This document shows positions 34,404 through 43,119 of a DNA stretch of 64,000 nucleotides, piece by piece. Where the stretch lies: positions 1 through 64,000 of the forward strand of contig NZ_VCYI01000003.1 of NCBI RefSeq assembly GCF_030464365.1, read 5' to 3'. Each line of letters opens with the position of its first letter. Positions within the stretch are counted from its first letter, which is position 1. The notes under the pieces are model-generated. The model searched no databases. It saw only the letters and a program-made list of their open reading frames with translations, and was not told the DNA's origin. The DNA comes from Methanoculleus methanifontis. GTDB taxonomy: Archaea; Halobacteriota; Methanomicrobia; Methanomicrobiales; Methanoculleaceae. A program made the position numbers and the translations under genes.

Positions 34404-34604
34404 TCACAGCCCCACGAGGCGCATACAGACCCCGATGGTCAGACCCGACATGGAGGCTGTCGCCGAGAGGGCCGCGAGCACGGCGATGTTCATCACCGGA
34501 CCGATATTGAGCGGGGTGTAGGTCGGGTTGCACTGCAGTCTCCGCACTGCCCGAAACGGTTTTGCAGTCGTCGAGATCGGGGGTTTGTACCGTCTGATCC
34601 TCAT
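34404..34604 (-). CDS. Small membrane protein, 66 aa
   Basis: It begins MRIRRYKPPISTTAKPF and has a basic N-terminal half and one hydrophobic segment (about residues 35-60, MNIAVLAALSATASMSGLTIG). A perfect GGAGGTG sits 7 bases before the ATG, and A/T-rich promoter-like DNA (AATAATTATC, minus strand, about 34650-34660) lies upstream, so it is probably real although short. Two Cys residues (25, 60). Not recognised; divergent from arcA. Confidence 0.6.
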   Translation of the reverse strand: MRIRRYKPPISTTAKPFRAVRRLQCNPTYTPLNIGPVMNIAVLAALSATASMSGLTIGVCMRLVGL

Positions 34605-34895
34605 GTAAACACCTCCAGAGCACTGGTTTGAGTGTTGATTGTTTCTTGAAAAGATAATTATTGTGGTTTTGTTTCCCGGCCGGGTACTGCCGGTTCCAAA
34701 ACCCCGGCCCGCGACAGGTTTATCCGTTCTCCGGGCGAGGAGACTCTTCTGATGCATCGATACGCAAAACTCCTCCTCTACGGCATTCTTGCGTTCGTCG
34801 TCTTCGCCGGCATCAGTTTCACCCTCGGCGGCGACGGCTATCGGGGTGATGATCGCGTACTTCTTCGCGGCTCCCCGGAGAGAGAGGTGAACCGG

Positions 34896-36194
34896 ATGGC
34901 GGCGGGCGTGCGGGCGGAGTGGGAGCGGCTCCGAACGGTGGTGGTTCACCGGCCGGGGATCGAGATGTTCTTCGGGCTGCTGGAGCCGTATGCGGCGCTT
35001 TATGAACGGGCGTTCAGCCGCTACGAGGCGCGGCGCGAGCACGACGCTCTCCAGCGGACGCTCAGGGACGAGTTCGGGGTCCGTGTGTTGCGGCTCAAGG
35101 AGACGGTTCTCGATGCAGCCGACCGCGACACGGCGGTGCGCCGGCGGCTCGTCGACTGGGCGCACGAGACCGTCGCCGTCCGGGGCGGCAGGAGGGAGGT
35201 GGCGGAAGCCCGGCGGAGCATGGAACAGAACGCCGATGCCCTGGACTCGCTGCACTTCTTCACCCTCCTGCTCCTGAATCCGGTCATCGACGTGGGCAGG
35301 AGGGCCGCCGTCGGTGGGGTGGACGTCCATATCCTTGAGCAGACACCGCTTGCAAACCTCTACTTCATGCGCGACCAGCAGGCGGCGACCCCCTGCGGTC
35401 TCGTCGTCGGCCGGCCGGCAAAACGGCAGCGGGCAAGGGAGCCCGAGATCACCCGGTTCCTCTGGGAGATCCTCGGCATCCCCATCGTCGGATCGGTGGA
35501 GGCGCCGGGAACGTTCGAGGGCGGCGATTTCATGCCGATGGGGGAGTTTGCCCTCGTCGGCACCGGGGACCGGACGAACCGTGATGGGGTATCCCGGTTC
35601 CTCGGTCTCACCCCGGGGTTCGACGAGATCGGCATCGTCCACCAGCCGGGCCACCCGCTCATCCCGGGCGACCGGCCCGACCCGATGGTCGACATGCATC
35701 TCGACACCTACTTCAACGTCGCGGGAAGCGGGGTGGTGCTCGGCTCGGAGCGCCTCCTCCGGAGGGCGCGCCTCGAGGTCTGTTACCGGTCGGACGGGGG
35801 TTACGAGCCGTCCGGCGAGATGACGACCCTCTACGACTACATCCGGTCGAAGGGGTTCTCCGTGATCGATCTTTCGATCCTGGAGCAGCTCTCCTACGCC
35901 GCAAACATCCTCTGCGTCCGGGACGGGAGCATCCTCGCGGTGGAGGGGGAACGGGTGATGCGGACGGTGCTCCTTAACCTGGATCGGAAAGCCGCTCTCG
36001 ACCCGCGGCGCTACGGGCGGCTTTTACGCCACGCGGAGGAGGACTATCGCCGGATCATGAACGAGGGGCAGATATTTCCGCACAAGCCGGAGTTCTCCCG
36101 GCACGGCATCGAGGTCTGCCCGCTGCACCTGGAGAACCTGACGGGAGGCTACGGCGGCCCCCACTGCATGACCTGCACGCTGGAGCGGAGGTGA
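34896..36194 (+). CDS. arcA: Arginine deiminase
   Basis: 432 aa from the ATG at 34896, chosen for the GAGAGGTGA site just before it and because homologues start near LRTVVVHRPG. Catalytic features: FMRD motif (NLYFMRDQQ), EGGDF, MHLDTYF (His and Asp) and the terminal nucleophile Cys424 in GGPHCMTC. It converts arginine to citrulline and ammonia. The frame stays open upstream to an ATG at 34752, adding 48 residues with a hydrophobic helix (LLLYGILAFVVFAGISF). That longer form would be membrane-anchored. It overlaps arcC. Confidence 0.9.
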   Translation: MAAGVRAEWERLRTVVVHRPGIEMFFGLLEPYAALYERAFSRYEARREHDALQRTLRDEFGVRVLRLKETVLDAADRDTAVRRRLVDWAHETVAVRGGRREVAEARRSMEQNADALDSLHFFTLLLLNPVIDVGRRAAVGGVDVHILEQTPLANLYFMRDQQAATPCGLVVGRPAKRQRAREPEITRFLWEILGIPIVGSVEAPGTFEGGDFMPMGEFALVGTGDRTNRDGVSRFLGLTPGFDEIGIVHQPGHPLIPGDRPDPMVDMHLDTYFNVAGSGVVLGSERLLRRARLEVCYRSDGGYEPSGEMTTLYDYIRSKGFSVIDLSILEQLSYAANILCVRDGSILAVEGERVMRTVLLNLDRKAALDPRRYGRLLRHAEEDYRRIMNEGQIFPHKPEFSRHGIEVCPLHLENLTGGYGGPHCMTCTLERR

Positions 36195-37138
36195 TGGCGG
36201 TGAGGGCAGTGGTGATCGCGCTCGGCGGCAACGCCATCCTGCAGCATGGGGAGATGGGGGCGGCCGAGGATCAGTTCGCGAACGTCCAAAAGGCATCGTG
36301 CCATATCGCGGAGATCGCGGCCGAAGGCTATGCGGTCGCCGTCACCCACGGCAACGGGCCGCAGGTGGGGGACATCCTCCTCCGAAACGAGCTCGCAAAG
36401 GAGACACTCCCGCCGATGCCGCTCGACGTCTGCGGGGCGGAGAGCCAGGGGATGATCGGCTATATGCTCCAGCAGTCGATGCAGGCGGCACTCCGGGAGG
36501 CCGGGCTCGACCACCCGGTCGCGACGGTGCTCACCCAGACCCTGGTGGACGGCGACGACCCGGCGTTTGAGAGCCCGGAAAAACCTATCGGCCCGTTCTA
36601 CACGGCAATGCAGGCGAGGAGGTTCGAAAGCGAGAAGGGCTGGCGGATGGTCCAGATCCCGGACCGGGGTTACCGGCGTGTCGTCCCCTCCCCGCGCCCG
36701 ATTGCCCTCGTGGAGGAGCGGGCGATCGCCCGCCTCGTCTCAGCCGGAGCGATCGTGATCGCCGCGGGCGGGGGCGGTGTCCCGGTGGTCGCGGACGGCG
36801 AGGGCGCCCTCCGCGGCGTCGAGGCGGTCGTGGATAAGGACTACACCGCGGCGATCCTCGCCCGGCTCGTCGGTGCCGAAGACCTCCTGATACTGACCGA
36901 CGTCGAGCGTGTGGCCTTGAACTACGGGCGGCCGGACCAGAAGGAGATCGGCGAGATGACGGTTCGTGAAGCGCAACGTCACCTCGCGGCGGGGCAGTTC
37001 CCTCCCGGGACGATGGGGCCGAAGATCGAGGCGGCCGCCGGGTTCCTCGAAGCCGGGGGGGAGCGGGCGATCATCGCATCGCTCGAAGAAGCCTCTCGTG
37101 CGCTTGCCGGGCGGGCCGGAACCTGGATTTGCCCGTGA
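36194..37138 (+). CDS. arcC: Carbamate kinase
   Basis: 314 aa. VVIALGGNAIL at the N-terminus, THGNGPQVG, AGGGGVPV and the VDKDYTAAILA segment define carbamate kinase. It makes ATP from carbamoyl phosphate, or runs in reverse. The first base is shared with the arcA stop; a GTG at 36200 is better spaced from GGAGG and may be the true start. Ornithine carbamoyltransferase, the middle step of the deiminase pathway, is not in the window. Confidence 0.93.
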   Translation: MAVRAVVIALGGNAILQHGEMGAAEDQFANVQKASCHIAEIAAEGYAVAVTHGNGPQVGDILLRNELAKETLPPMPLDVCGAESQGMIGYMLQQSMQAALREAGLDHPVATVLTQTLVDGDDPAFESPEKPIGPFYTAMQARRFESEKGWRMVQIPDRGYRRVVPSPRPIALVEERAIARLVSAGAIVIAAGGGGVPVVADGEGALRGVEAVVDKDYTAAILARLVGAEDLLILTDVERVALNYGRPDQKEIGEMTVREAQRHLAAGQFPPGTMGPKIEAAAGFLEAGGERAIIASLEEASRALAGRAGTWICP

Positions 37139-37200
37139 CCGGTCACCCGCCCCAACGCTTATATACCACGTTTCCGAAGTCCCGGCGGTGATGGAAGGAT

Positions 37201-37539
37201 ATGGCGGATAACTTCTGGACGGGAGTCATCGTCGGGTGGCTCGTGGGGCTTATTCTCGGCTTCTTGCTGCCGGTCATCGGACCCTTAATCGGCGGGTTCG
37301 TCGCCGGCTGGATGGTCAGGGGCGGGATAGGGAACGGTGCAAAAGCCGGGCTGCTTGCCGGCATCCTCGGCGCCATCGTCATCGCGGTGCTGCTTCTCGT
37401 CGGCGGCACAGTTCTCCTTGGGGCGTTCGGGTTCATCGCGGGCCTCGGGACGTCGCTCGTCATCATCGTGATGGCGTTCGTCTACCAGGGGCTTCTCTCC
37501 CTGATCGGCGGCGTCATCGCCGGGGCGCTCCGGCGGTGA
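37201..37539 (+). CDS. DUF5518-type small membrane protein
   Basis: 112 aa, nearly all hydrophobic, with about four Gly-rich helices (GWLVGLILGFLLPVIGPLIGG; GLLAGILGAIVIAVLLLVGG). The Gly-zipper pattern is typical of the archaeal DUF5518 family. Function unknown. The next gene encodes a similar protein. Confidence 0.75.
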   Translation: MADNFWTGVIVGWLVGLILGFLLPVIGPLIGGFVAGWMVRGGIGNGAKAGLLAGILGAIVIAVLLLVGGTVLLGAFGFIAGLGTSLVIIVMAFVYQGLLSLIGGVIAGALRR

Positions 37540-37576
37540 GACGGGTGGGCGACCCTCCCCGCCCCTTCTCGACCGG

Positions 37577-37957
37577 GTGACTGGCTTGGCTGAACGTGGT
37601 TCTTTCTGGGTGCCTGCGCTGGTAGGCATCATATTCATGCTCTTCATCAGCCCGTTCTTCCCGGTAGGCGGCCCGATCGTCGGAGGGATCATCGGCGGCT
37701 ACCTCGGGACCCCGGGGGTGGTTCGGGGCGCGCTCGGCGGGTTTTTCGGCGGACTCGTCGTCGCCGCGTTCTTCTCGGTCGTCGCCGTCATCGGCGGCAC
37801 AGCGCTCCTCGGCCCAATCGGCGCTCTCATCGGCCTCGGGATCGCTGTCCTCCTCTTCGCCCTTACCCTCTACTTCGGCTTCCTCGGCGCCGTCGGCGGC
37901 GCGATCGGCGGGGCGCTGAAAGCGTGGATGGTGTCGCGGCGCCGGGTTACGGGATGA
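37577..37957 (+). CDS. DUF5518-like small membrane protein
   Basis: 126 aa, GTG start, about four Gly-rich membrane helices (GGPIVGGIIGGYLGTPG, GGFFGGLVVAAFF, GAVGGAIGGALKAW). Similar in layout to the preceding protein, so the pair probably arose by duplication. Its last 11 bases overlap the convergent MFS gene. Confidence 0.72.
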   Translation: MTGLAERGSFWVPALVGIIFMLFISPFFPVGGPIVGGIIGGYLGTPGVVRGALGGFFGGLVVAAFFSVVAVIGGTALLGPIGALIGLGIAVLLFALTLYFGFLGAVGGAIGGALKAWMVSRRRVTG

Positions 37958-39161
37958 TGTCTCCGAGCCCCTCCTGAAGCCTCACCGCGATCCGGGAGCG
38001 GTACATCCAGAGATAGGCGACGACCGCCGCAGCCTCGACGGTGACGACGTACGCGACGATGTACCCGATCGATACGTCGTAGAGAGCGCCCATCACGGCG
38101 CTCCCCACGAACCACGCCGTCCCGAAGACCGCGCTCACGCTCCCGTAGACCTTCCCCCTCCGGTCGAGCGTCGTGGACTCTGCGATCGAGGCCCGGAGAA
38201 CGGGCTCGAAGATCCCGATCCCGGCTCCCCAGACAAGCGATCCCGCGACGGCTATGCCCGGTTCGGACGAGAACGCGAGCACGACCGTCGCGATGCTGAG
38301 GGCCGGGATGGCGAGGAGAACATGGGTGCCGATGCGGTCGAAGGTCCGCCCGACAAGCAGCGCCACGGCGACCGAGATCGTCATCGCGCCGGCGTAGAAG
38401 AGGGGGATGGCAGCGTCGGGGACGATCGATTGGGCTTTTAAGTGAAATGAGATGAGCGGGAAACCGGCGAACCCGGCCATCCCGAGGAATATGAACGCGG
38501 CATACGGCACGATCCCGGGATGGTCGTTCCTGTCCTCCTCCCCCTCACCTTCCAGGCATCCCGGCTTCGGCACCTCCGACCGGGCGAGGAAGAGTGCGAC
38601 TGCAACGCCGCCGAGAGGGATCCCGAGCAGAAGGAAGCCCGGAGCGTATCCGCCGGTGACGGCCAGGGCGGCGGCCATGACCAGCGGGCCGGCGACCGCA
38701 CCGACCTGGTCGAGCGCCTTGTGGACGCCGAACCCCCACCCCCTCCCGACGGCGGTCGTCGCGTGGGAAAGGATGGTGTCCCGCGCCGGCGTCCGGACGG
38801 CTTTTCCTATCCGCTCGCTGATGATGAGGGCGGCCGCGGTCTCCCACCGCCCGGCGAAGGCGAGGAGCGGGATGGCGGCGAGCAGGCCGTAGCCGGTCGT
38901 CGCCGCCGTCCAGTAGCGGTGGTTTTGGTCGACGTAGGTGCCGGTGGCCGACCGGAGGGCATACCCGATGAACTCGCCGGCTCCGGCGACCAGCCCGACG
39001 ATTGCCGCGCTCCCCCCGAGGAGGAGGATGTAGGGCCCGGTGACGCTCCGTGCGCCGTTCGAGATGAGGCTCCCGAAGAGGCTTGCCGCGCCGAGGAGCA
39101 GGATGAGCCGGATCGAGAGGTCGCGGAGATCCCGCCGGGTCTCCGGAGGAGGGTCGGGCAT
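37947..39161 (-). CDS. MFS transporter
   Basis: 404 aa, about 12 membrane helices. A charged loop in the middle (ARSEVPKPGCLEGEGEEDRNDHPG) divides the two halves. Motif RIGKAVRTPARD in the helix 4/5 region is like MFS drug-type transporters. The substrate is unknown. Confidence 0.85.
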   Translation of the reverse strand: MPDPPPETRRDLRDLSIRLILLLGAASLFGSLISNGARSVTGPYILLLGGSAAIVGLVAGAGEFIGYALRSATGTYVDQNHRYWTAATTGYGLLAAIPLLAFAGRWETAAALIISERIGKAVRTPARDTILSHATTAVGRGWGFGVHKALDQVGAVAGPLVMAAALAVTGGYAPGFLLLGIPLGGVAVALFLARSEVPKPGCLEGEGEEDRNDHPGIVPYAAFIFLGMAGFAGFPLISFHLKAQSIVPDAAIPLFYAGAMTISVAVALLVGRTFDRIGTHVLLAIPALSIATVVLAFSSEPGIAVAGSLVWGAGIGIFEPVLRASIAESTTLDRRGKVYGSVSAVFGTAWFVGSAVMGALYDVSIGYIVAYVVTVEAAAVVAYLWMYRSRIAVRLQEGLGDIIP

Positions 39162-39288
39162 ATCTTCTCCGGTGCCGTTCTCGTTAAAGTAATCCTCGGG
39201 TGGCGGCAGTGCTCTTATCTGCGCTCGCCGCGAATATCCTTATCACCTACACCCGGGCTCGCGACGTTCCGGGAACACGAGGGATACC

Positions 39289-40665
39289 GTGGAGCAGGAA
39301 GAGAGTAAGCCGTATTCGCGAAGATCCATCCTCATACTGGTCACCGTCGCCACGTTCCTGAATCCCTTCACGGGCTCCGCCATCAACCTCGCCCTGCCCG
39401 CCATCGGCGGGGAGTTCTCCGCCGACGCCGCCACGCTTGCCTGGGTAACGAGCGCCTATCTCCTCGCGTCGGTCATCTTCCTCCTCCCGGCAGGGAGGCT
39501 CGGTGACTCGCAGGGGAAGGTCACGGTCTTTTTAGCCGGGATCGTGGTCTACACCGCCGGCTCGCTCCTCACCATCTTCACGCCCACGATGAATCTCCTC
39601 CTCGTCTGCCGGTTCATCCAGGGGATGGGCGGCGCCATGATCTACGCAAACAGCGTGGCCCTGATCACCCACCTCTACCCGCCCGGCGAGCGAGGCTACG
39701 CGATCGGGCTGAATACGACGGCGGTCTACGCCGGGCTCTCGCTCGGGCCGTTCCTTGGGGGCGCCCTGACCCAGTTCCTCGGCTGGCGCAGCATCTTCAT
39801 CGTGACCGCGCTCCTCGCCGTCCCGGTCCTCTTCTACGCCGGGAAGTTCCCGGCGTTCCTGAACGAGCGGCAGCGGGAGCGCTTCGACGTCGCGGGTCTG
39901 ATCCTCTCCTCCGCCCTGATCCTCTGCCTCTTCCTGGGCCTGGCCTGGGTGACCACCCCGACCGGCGCAACGCTCCTCGCGGTATCCCTGGTGCTCGGGG
40001 TCGTCTTCTTCCGGGTGGAGCGGAGCCGCCAAAACCCGCTTCTTCCGGTTACGCTTCTCGAGAAGAACCGGGTCTTTGCCGCCTCGAACGCCGCCGCCCT
40101 GATCAACTACAGCGCAACGTTCGCGGTCGGTTTCCTCCTCTCCCTCTACCTCCAGTACATCCGGGGCTACGAACCCGTCGCCGCGGGCACTCTCCTCCTC
40201 CTCCAGCCGATCGTCCAGGTCTTCGTCGCCCCGGCGGCGGGCCGCCTTGCCGACCGGGTGCAGCCCGGGCTCGTCGCTTCGGTGGGAATGGGGATTACGG
40301 CCGTGGGCCTCTTCGGCTTCTCTCTGCTTGGCGAGACGACGCCGATCGCCGTGATCCTCGCCCTCCTGGTGCTGCTGGGCGTGGGGCTCGGGATCTTCTC
40401 GTCCCCGAACACCACCGCCATCATGGGCTGCGTGGAGAAACGCTACTACGGGAGTGCGTCGGCGATGGTGGCGATGATGCGGTCGCTTGGAATGATGCTG
40501 AGCATGGGAGCGGTTCTCGTGGTCTTTGCGGTCATCATGGGGTCGACGGTCGTCACCCCGGCAATATTCCCGGAATTCCTCGCGAGCCTGCGGCTGATAT
40601 TCCTCGCGTTCGCGGTTCTCTCGGCCTTCGGGGTCTTCCTTTCGCTCCGCAGGAACAAATGCTGA
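39289..40665 (+). CDS. MFS drug transporter, 14-helix (DHA2) type
   Basis: 458 aa, about 14 membrane helices. The N-terminal LNPFTGSAINLALPAIGGEF and WVTSAYLLASVIFLLPAGRLGD (motif A) fit the EmrB/QacA family of proton-driven multidrug exporters. A CCTTATC TATA-like sequence lies about 50 bp upstream. It diverges from the other MFS gene. Confidence 0.9.
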   Translation: MEQEESKPYSRRSILILVTVATFLNPFTGSAINLALPAIGGEFSADAATLAWVTSAYLLASVIFLLPAGRLGDSQGKVTVFLAGIVVYTAGSLLTIFTPTMNLLLVCRFIQGMGGAMIYANSVALITHLYPPGERGYAIGLNTTAVYAGLSLGPFLGGALTQFLGWRSIFIVTALLAVPVLFYAGKFPAFLNERQRERFDVAGLILSSALILCLFLGLAWVTTPTGATLLAVSLVLGVVFFRVERSRQNPLLPVTLLEKNRVFAASNAAALINYSATFAVGFLLSLYLQYIRGYEPVAAGTLLLLQPIVQVFVAPAAGRLADRVQPGLVASVGMGITAVGLFGFSLLGETTPIAVILALLVLLGVGLGIFSSPNTTAIMGCVEKRYYGSASAMVAMMRSLGMMLSMGAVLVVFAVIMGSTVVTPAIFPEFLASLRLIFLAFAVLSAFGVFLSLRRNKC

Positions 40666-40752
40666 CGAAAGGCGGTTAATTCCCCGAACAAACCCTTCTG
40701 AGATGAAAAGGAAGCGTTAAACCTCCCGCCGTCCTGTGATCTTTTTGAACGG

Positions 40753-42357
40753 ATGGAACTGGTTATCGGAAAGGACGGCGACCGCGACGTCGCCGTCGAC
40801 GCCCAGGAACTGGTCACGGGCAGAACCTGCGTCATCGCGCAGTCGGGTGCCGGGAAGAGCTGGGGCATCGCGGTTCTCTGCGAGCAGCTGTTGCAGGCCC
40901 GGGTGGGGTTCTGTCTCATCGATACGGAGGGGGAGTACTTCTCGCTCAGGGACCGGTTCCCCCTCCTCTGGATCGGTTCCAGCGACGACTGCGACGTGGA
41001 TATCGGGCGGGTGAACCTCCGGGAACTGATGCAGAACGCGATCTGCTCCCGCACGGCGGTGATCTTCGACGTCTCGGAGGTCGATATGCAGGAACGGGTC
41101 TCCTACCTTGCGGAAGTCCTCTACGACCTTGAGAGCGAGTTAAAGCAGCCGTTCCTGCTGGTCGTTGAGGAGGCGGACAAGTTCATCCCCCAGTCGGGGG
41201 AGACCATCAAGAAGATCGAGGAGATCTCCCGCCGGGGACGCAAACGCGGGCTCGGTCTCCTGGTCGCAACCCAGCGGCCGTCGCTCGTGACGAAGAACGT
41301 CCTCTCGCAGTGCAACAGCCAGATCCTCGGGAAGCTCTCGATCGAGAACGATCTTAAAGCGGTCAGTCTCTTCTTTTCGTCCCGGAAAGAGGCCGGGGAA
41401 CTCGCGGATCTCGAGCCGGGGGAGTTCTTCGTGATGGGTAAGCTCTCGAGGGAGAACGCGACGAAGATGCGGTTTGGGGCCCGGTTGTGCGAGCACCGGG
41501 GGCTGACGCCCAAACTCGTGCCCGCAGAACCGGTCGAGCCGGCCGAACCGCCCCGGGCGGAACCGGTTCACGCCGAATCGTGCGTTCCTGAGGATATTCC
41601 CCTGGAAGAGCCGGAGGTTCCGCCCGCGGTCGAGAATGCGGTGATCCCGGTACTGCTCCGCGAGGAAGCGCTCGATATCGCGAAAGCGAAGCGGAAACGC
41701 CGGTTCCGGATCCTTGAGCCGGAAGAGCGGATCGTCTCCGGGGAGCGGGTATACCGGCCGCTCCACCGGGTGGATGTCCGCTACATCGGCGGGATCCTCC
41801 GGAAGGCGACGAAGAAGACGTCGTTTGTCATTGACGGACCTACCGGCTGCATCCTCGAGGTGGATCGCGGCCTGAAAGTTCGGCCGGGGTTCTCGGAGCT
41901 CCTGGGGCTCGATGAGGCTGCGGTGAGGATCGTTGCCGGGCTCGCGAACGGCGGCTCGACCCTGACCGAGATCGAGGCTGATACCCACCTCCCGCCGGCC
42001 GTGGTGAAGAAGGCGATAAAGAGCCTTGCGGGGGCGAAACTGATCACGGAGATGAAGACGGTGGGCGATACGAAGGTCTACGTACCCCTGCTGGCAGACG
42101 AGGTGCCGGCGCTCTCCGCTCTCAGGCGGGGAGCGGATCTCCCGATGGAACCGCTCCAGGAGGAGCCCCTCGAGGCGAAGGTCACCGAATCCTCCCTCCG
42201 GATCATCTTAAAAGGGCTCGAACCCACGGCGGAGATCGTTGAGTTCGATACGATCTACTACCCGGTCTACCTGATCCGGTTCGCATCGGAGCGGGGAGAA
42301 CGCTCGCTCCTTCTCGACGGCTGCACGGGGAAGGAACTTCTCTTCCCGGTGTTATGA
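40753..42357 (+). CDS. HerA-like (DUF87) ATPase with C-terminal winged-helix region
   Basis: 534 aa. Walker A AQSGAGKSW (about 29-37), Walker B FLLVVEEADKF and the SRRGRKRGLGLLVATQRPS segment place the first 250 residues in the HerA/DUF87 group. A Pro/Glu linker (about 258-300) leads to a C-terminal part with a winged-helix look (LTEIEADTHLPPAVVKKAIKSLAGAKLI). There is no adjacent nurA, mre11 or rad50, so a DNA-end resection role is not supported by context. Confidence 0.85.
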   Translation: MELVIGKDGDRDVAVDAQELVTGRTCVIAQSGAGKSWGIAVLCEQLLQARVGFCLIDTEGEYFSLRDRFPLLWIGSSDDCDVDIGRVNLRELMQNAICSRTAVIFDVSEVDMQERVSYLAEVLYDLESELKQPFLLVVEEADKFIPQSGETIKKIEEISRRGRKRGLGLLVATQRPSLVTKNVLSQCNSQILGKLSIENDLKAVSLFFSSRKEAGELADLEPGEFFVMGKLSRENATKMRFGARLCEHRGLTPKLVPAEPVEPAEPPRAEPVHAESCVPEDIPLEEPEVPPAVENAVIPVLLREEALDIAKAKRKRRFRILEPEERIVSGERVYRPLHRVDVRYIGGILRKATKKTSFVIDGPTGCILEVDRGLKVRPGFSELLGLDEAAVRIVAGLANGGSTLTEIEADTHLPPAVVKKAIKSLAGAKLITEMKTVGDTKVYVPLLADEVPALSALRRGADLPMEPLQEEPLEAKVTESSLRIILKGLEPTAEIVEFDTIYYPVYLIRFASERGERSLLLDGCTGKELLFPVL

Positions 42358-42371
42358 CCGGAGTGCTTATC
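42355..42371 (+). promoter_or_regulatory. Promoter-like repeat before rubredoxin 1
   Basis: TGACCGGAGTGCTTATC overlaps the stop of the ATPase gene and recurs with one change at 42764-42780 before rubredoxin 2. CTTATC may be the TATA element. Confidence 0.45.
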
Positions 42372-42442
42372 CTCCCGCGGGAGTATAGGAGATCTTATGC
42401 CCTGCAGCCCTCGCGGTCGGTGGGCGGAGAGGTGAAGAAGCA

Positions 42443-42601
42443 ATGGATTCATACAAGTGTACCCTGTGCGGCTACGTTTACAGCCCTGCTGTCGGCGATT
42501 TCGACCATGGCGTTAAGGCCGGCACGGCCTTCGAAGACCTGCCCGATACCTGGAAGTGTCCCCGGTGTGGTGCGCCGAAGAGCCGGTTTAAGAAGGTGTG
42601 A
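42443..42601 (+). CDS. Rubredoxin 1
   Basis: 52 aa. [13 protein letters not shown] and [11 protein letters not shown] provide the four Cys ligands of a mononuclear Fe site, with the usual DLPDTWKCP. It carries single electrons at low potential, often in oxygen or peroxide detoxification. A GAGAGGTGAAG site precedes the ATG. It is too short for many gene finders. Confidence 0.95.
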   Translation: MDSYKCTLCGYVYSPAVGDFDHGVKAGTAFEDLPDTWKCPRCGAPKSRFKKV

Positions 42602-42616
42602 GGGAGAGCCGTTCTT

Positions 42617-42640
42617 GACCGGATTCCGGTCTTCTCTTCT
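42617..42640 (+). terminator. Hairpin terminator after rubredoxin 1
   Basis: GACCGG-ATT-CCGGTC followed by TTCTCTTCT. Confidence 0.45.
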
Positions 42641-42763
42641 GGTGACACGCGCAGGTTAGCGTGTCGCTCCCCTCCCCCGAACAGGAAGGCTCTAAAAAGC
42701 GACGGAGACGGCGTTGCTCGCCCTCAATGGCTGCACCGACAGGAAACTTCACCCCCGGTCCCC

Positions 42764-42780
42764 TGACCGGAGTACTTATC
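42764..42780 (+). promoter_or_regulatory. Promoter-like repeat before rubredoxin 2
   Basis: TGACCGGAGTACTTATC, matching 42355-42371 at 16 of 17 positions. Confidence 0.45.
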
Positions 42781-42850
42781 TTCCCGGGGATACACGGGTG
42801 CCGTGCCCCGGTCGACGTTGCGGCCGGTCGGGGGGTGAGGTGGTGAAGAG

Positions 42851-43012
42851 ATGATGGATTCATACCGGTGCGGACTCTGCGGCTACGTCTACAACCCCAG
42901 GGCCGGTGAGCCCGACCATGGTGTCCAGCCCCGTACGGAGTTTGGAGACCTGCCCGAGGACTGGGCATGTTCCCGGTGCGGTGCGGAGAAGAACCTGTTT
43001 CGGAAGGCGTAA
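42851..43012 (+). CDS. Rubredoxin 2
   Basis: 53 aa. Four Cys ligands in CGLCGY and CSRCGAEKN. It is about 60 per cent identical to rubredoxin 1 by eye and shares the upstream promoter-like sequence, so it is a recent-to-moderate tandem duplicate. A GGTGGTGAAG site precedes ATG ATG. A GC-rich hairpin (43015-43036) follows. Confidence 0.95.
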   Translation: MMDSYRCGLCGYVYNPRAGEPDHGVQPRTEFGDLPEDWACSRCGAEKNLFRKA

Positions 43013-43014
43013 GG

Positions 43015-43036
43015 GGGGGTTCGGAGCCGGACCCCC
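43015..43036 (+). terminator. GC-rich hairpin after rubredoxin 2
   Basis: GGGGGTTCGG-AG-CCGGACCCCC, a 10-bp stem with one mismatch, just after the stop. Confidence 0.45.
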
Positions 43037-43119
43037 ACAACAAACCCTCTCTTTTAAGGGCGTGTGGTCTCATGAAAAGCGCTGTATAGTGTCCTATCCT
43101 CCCGGCCGCACAACCTCCC

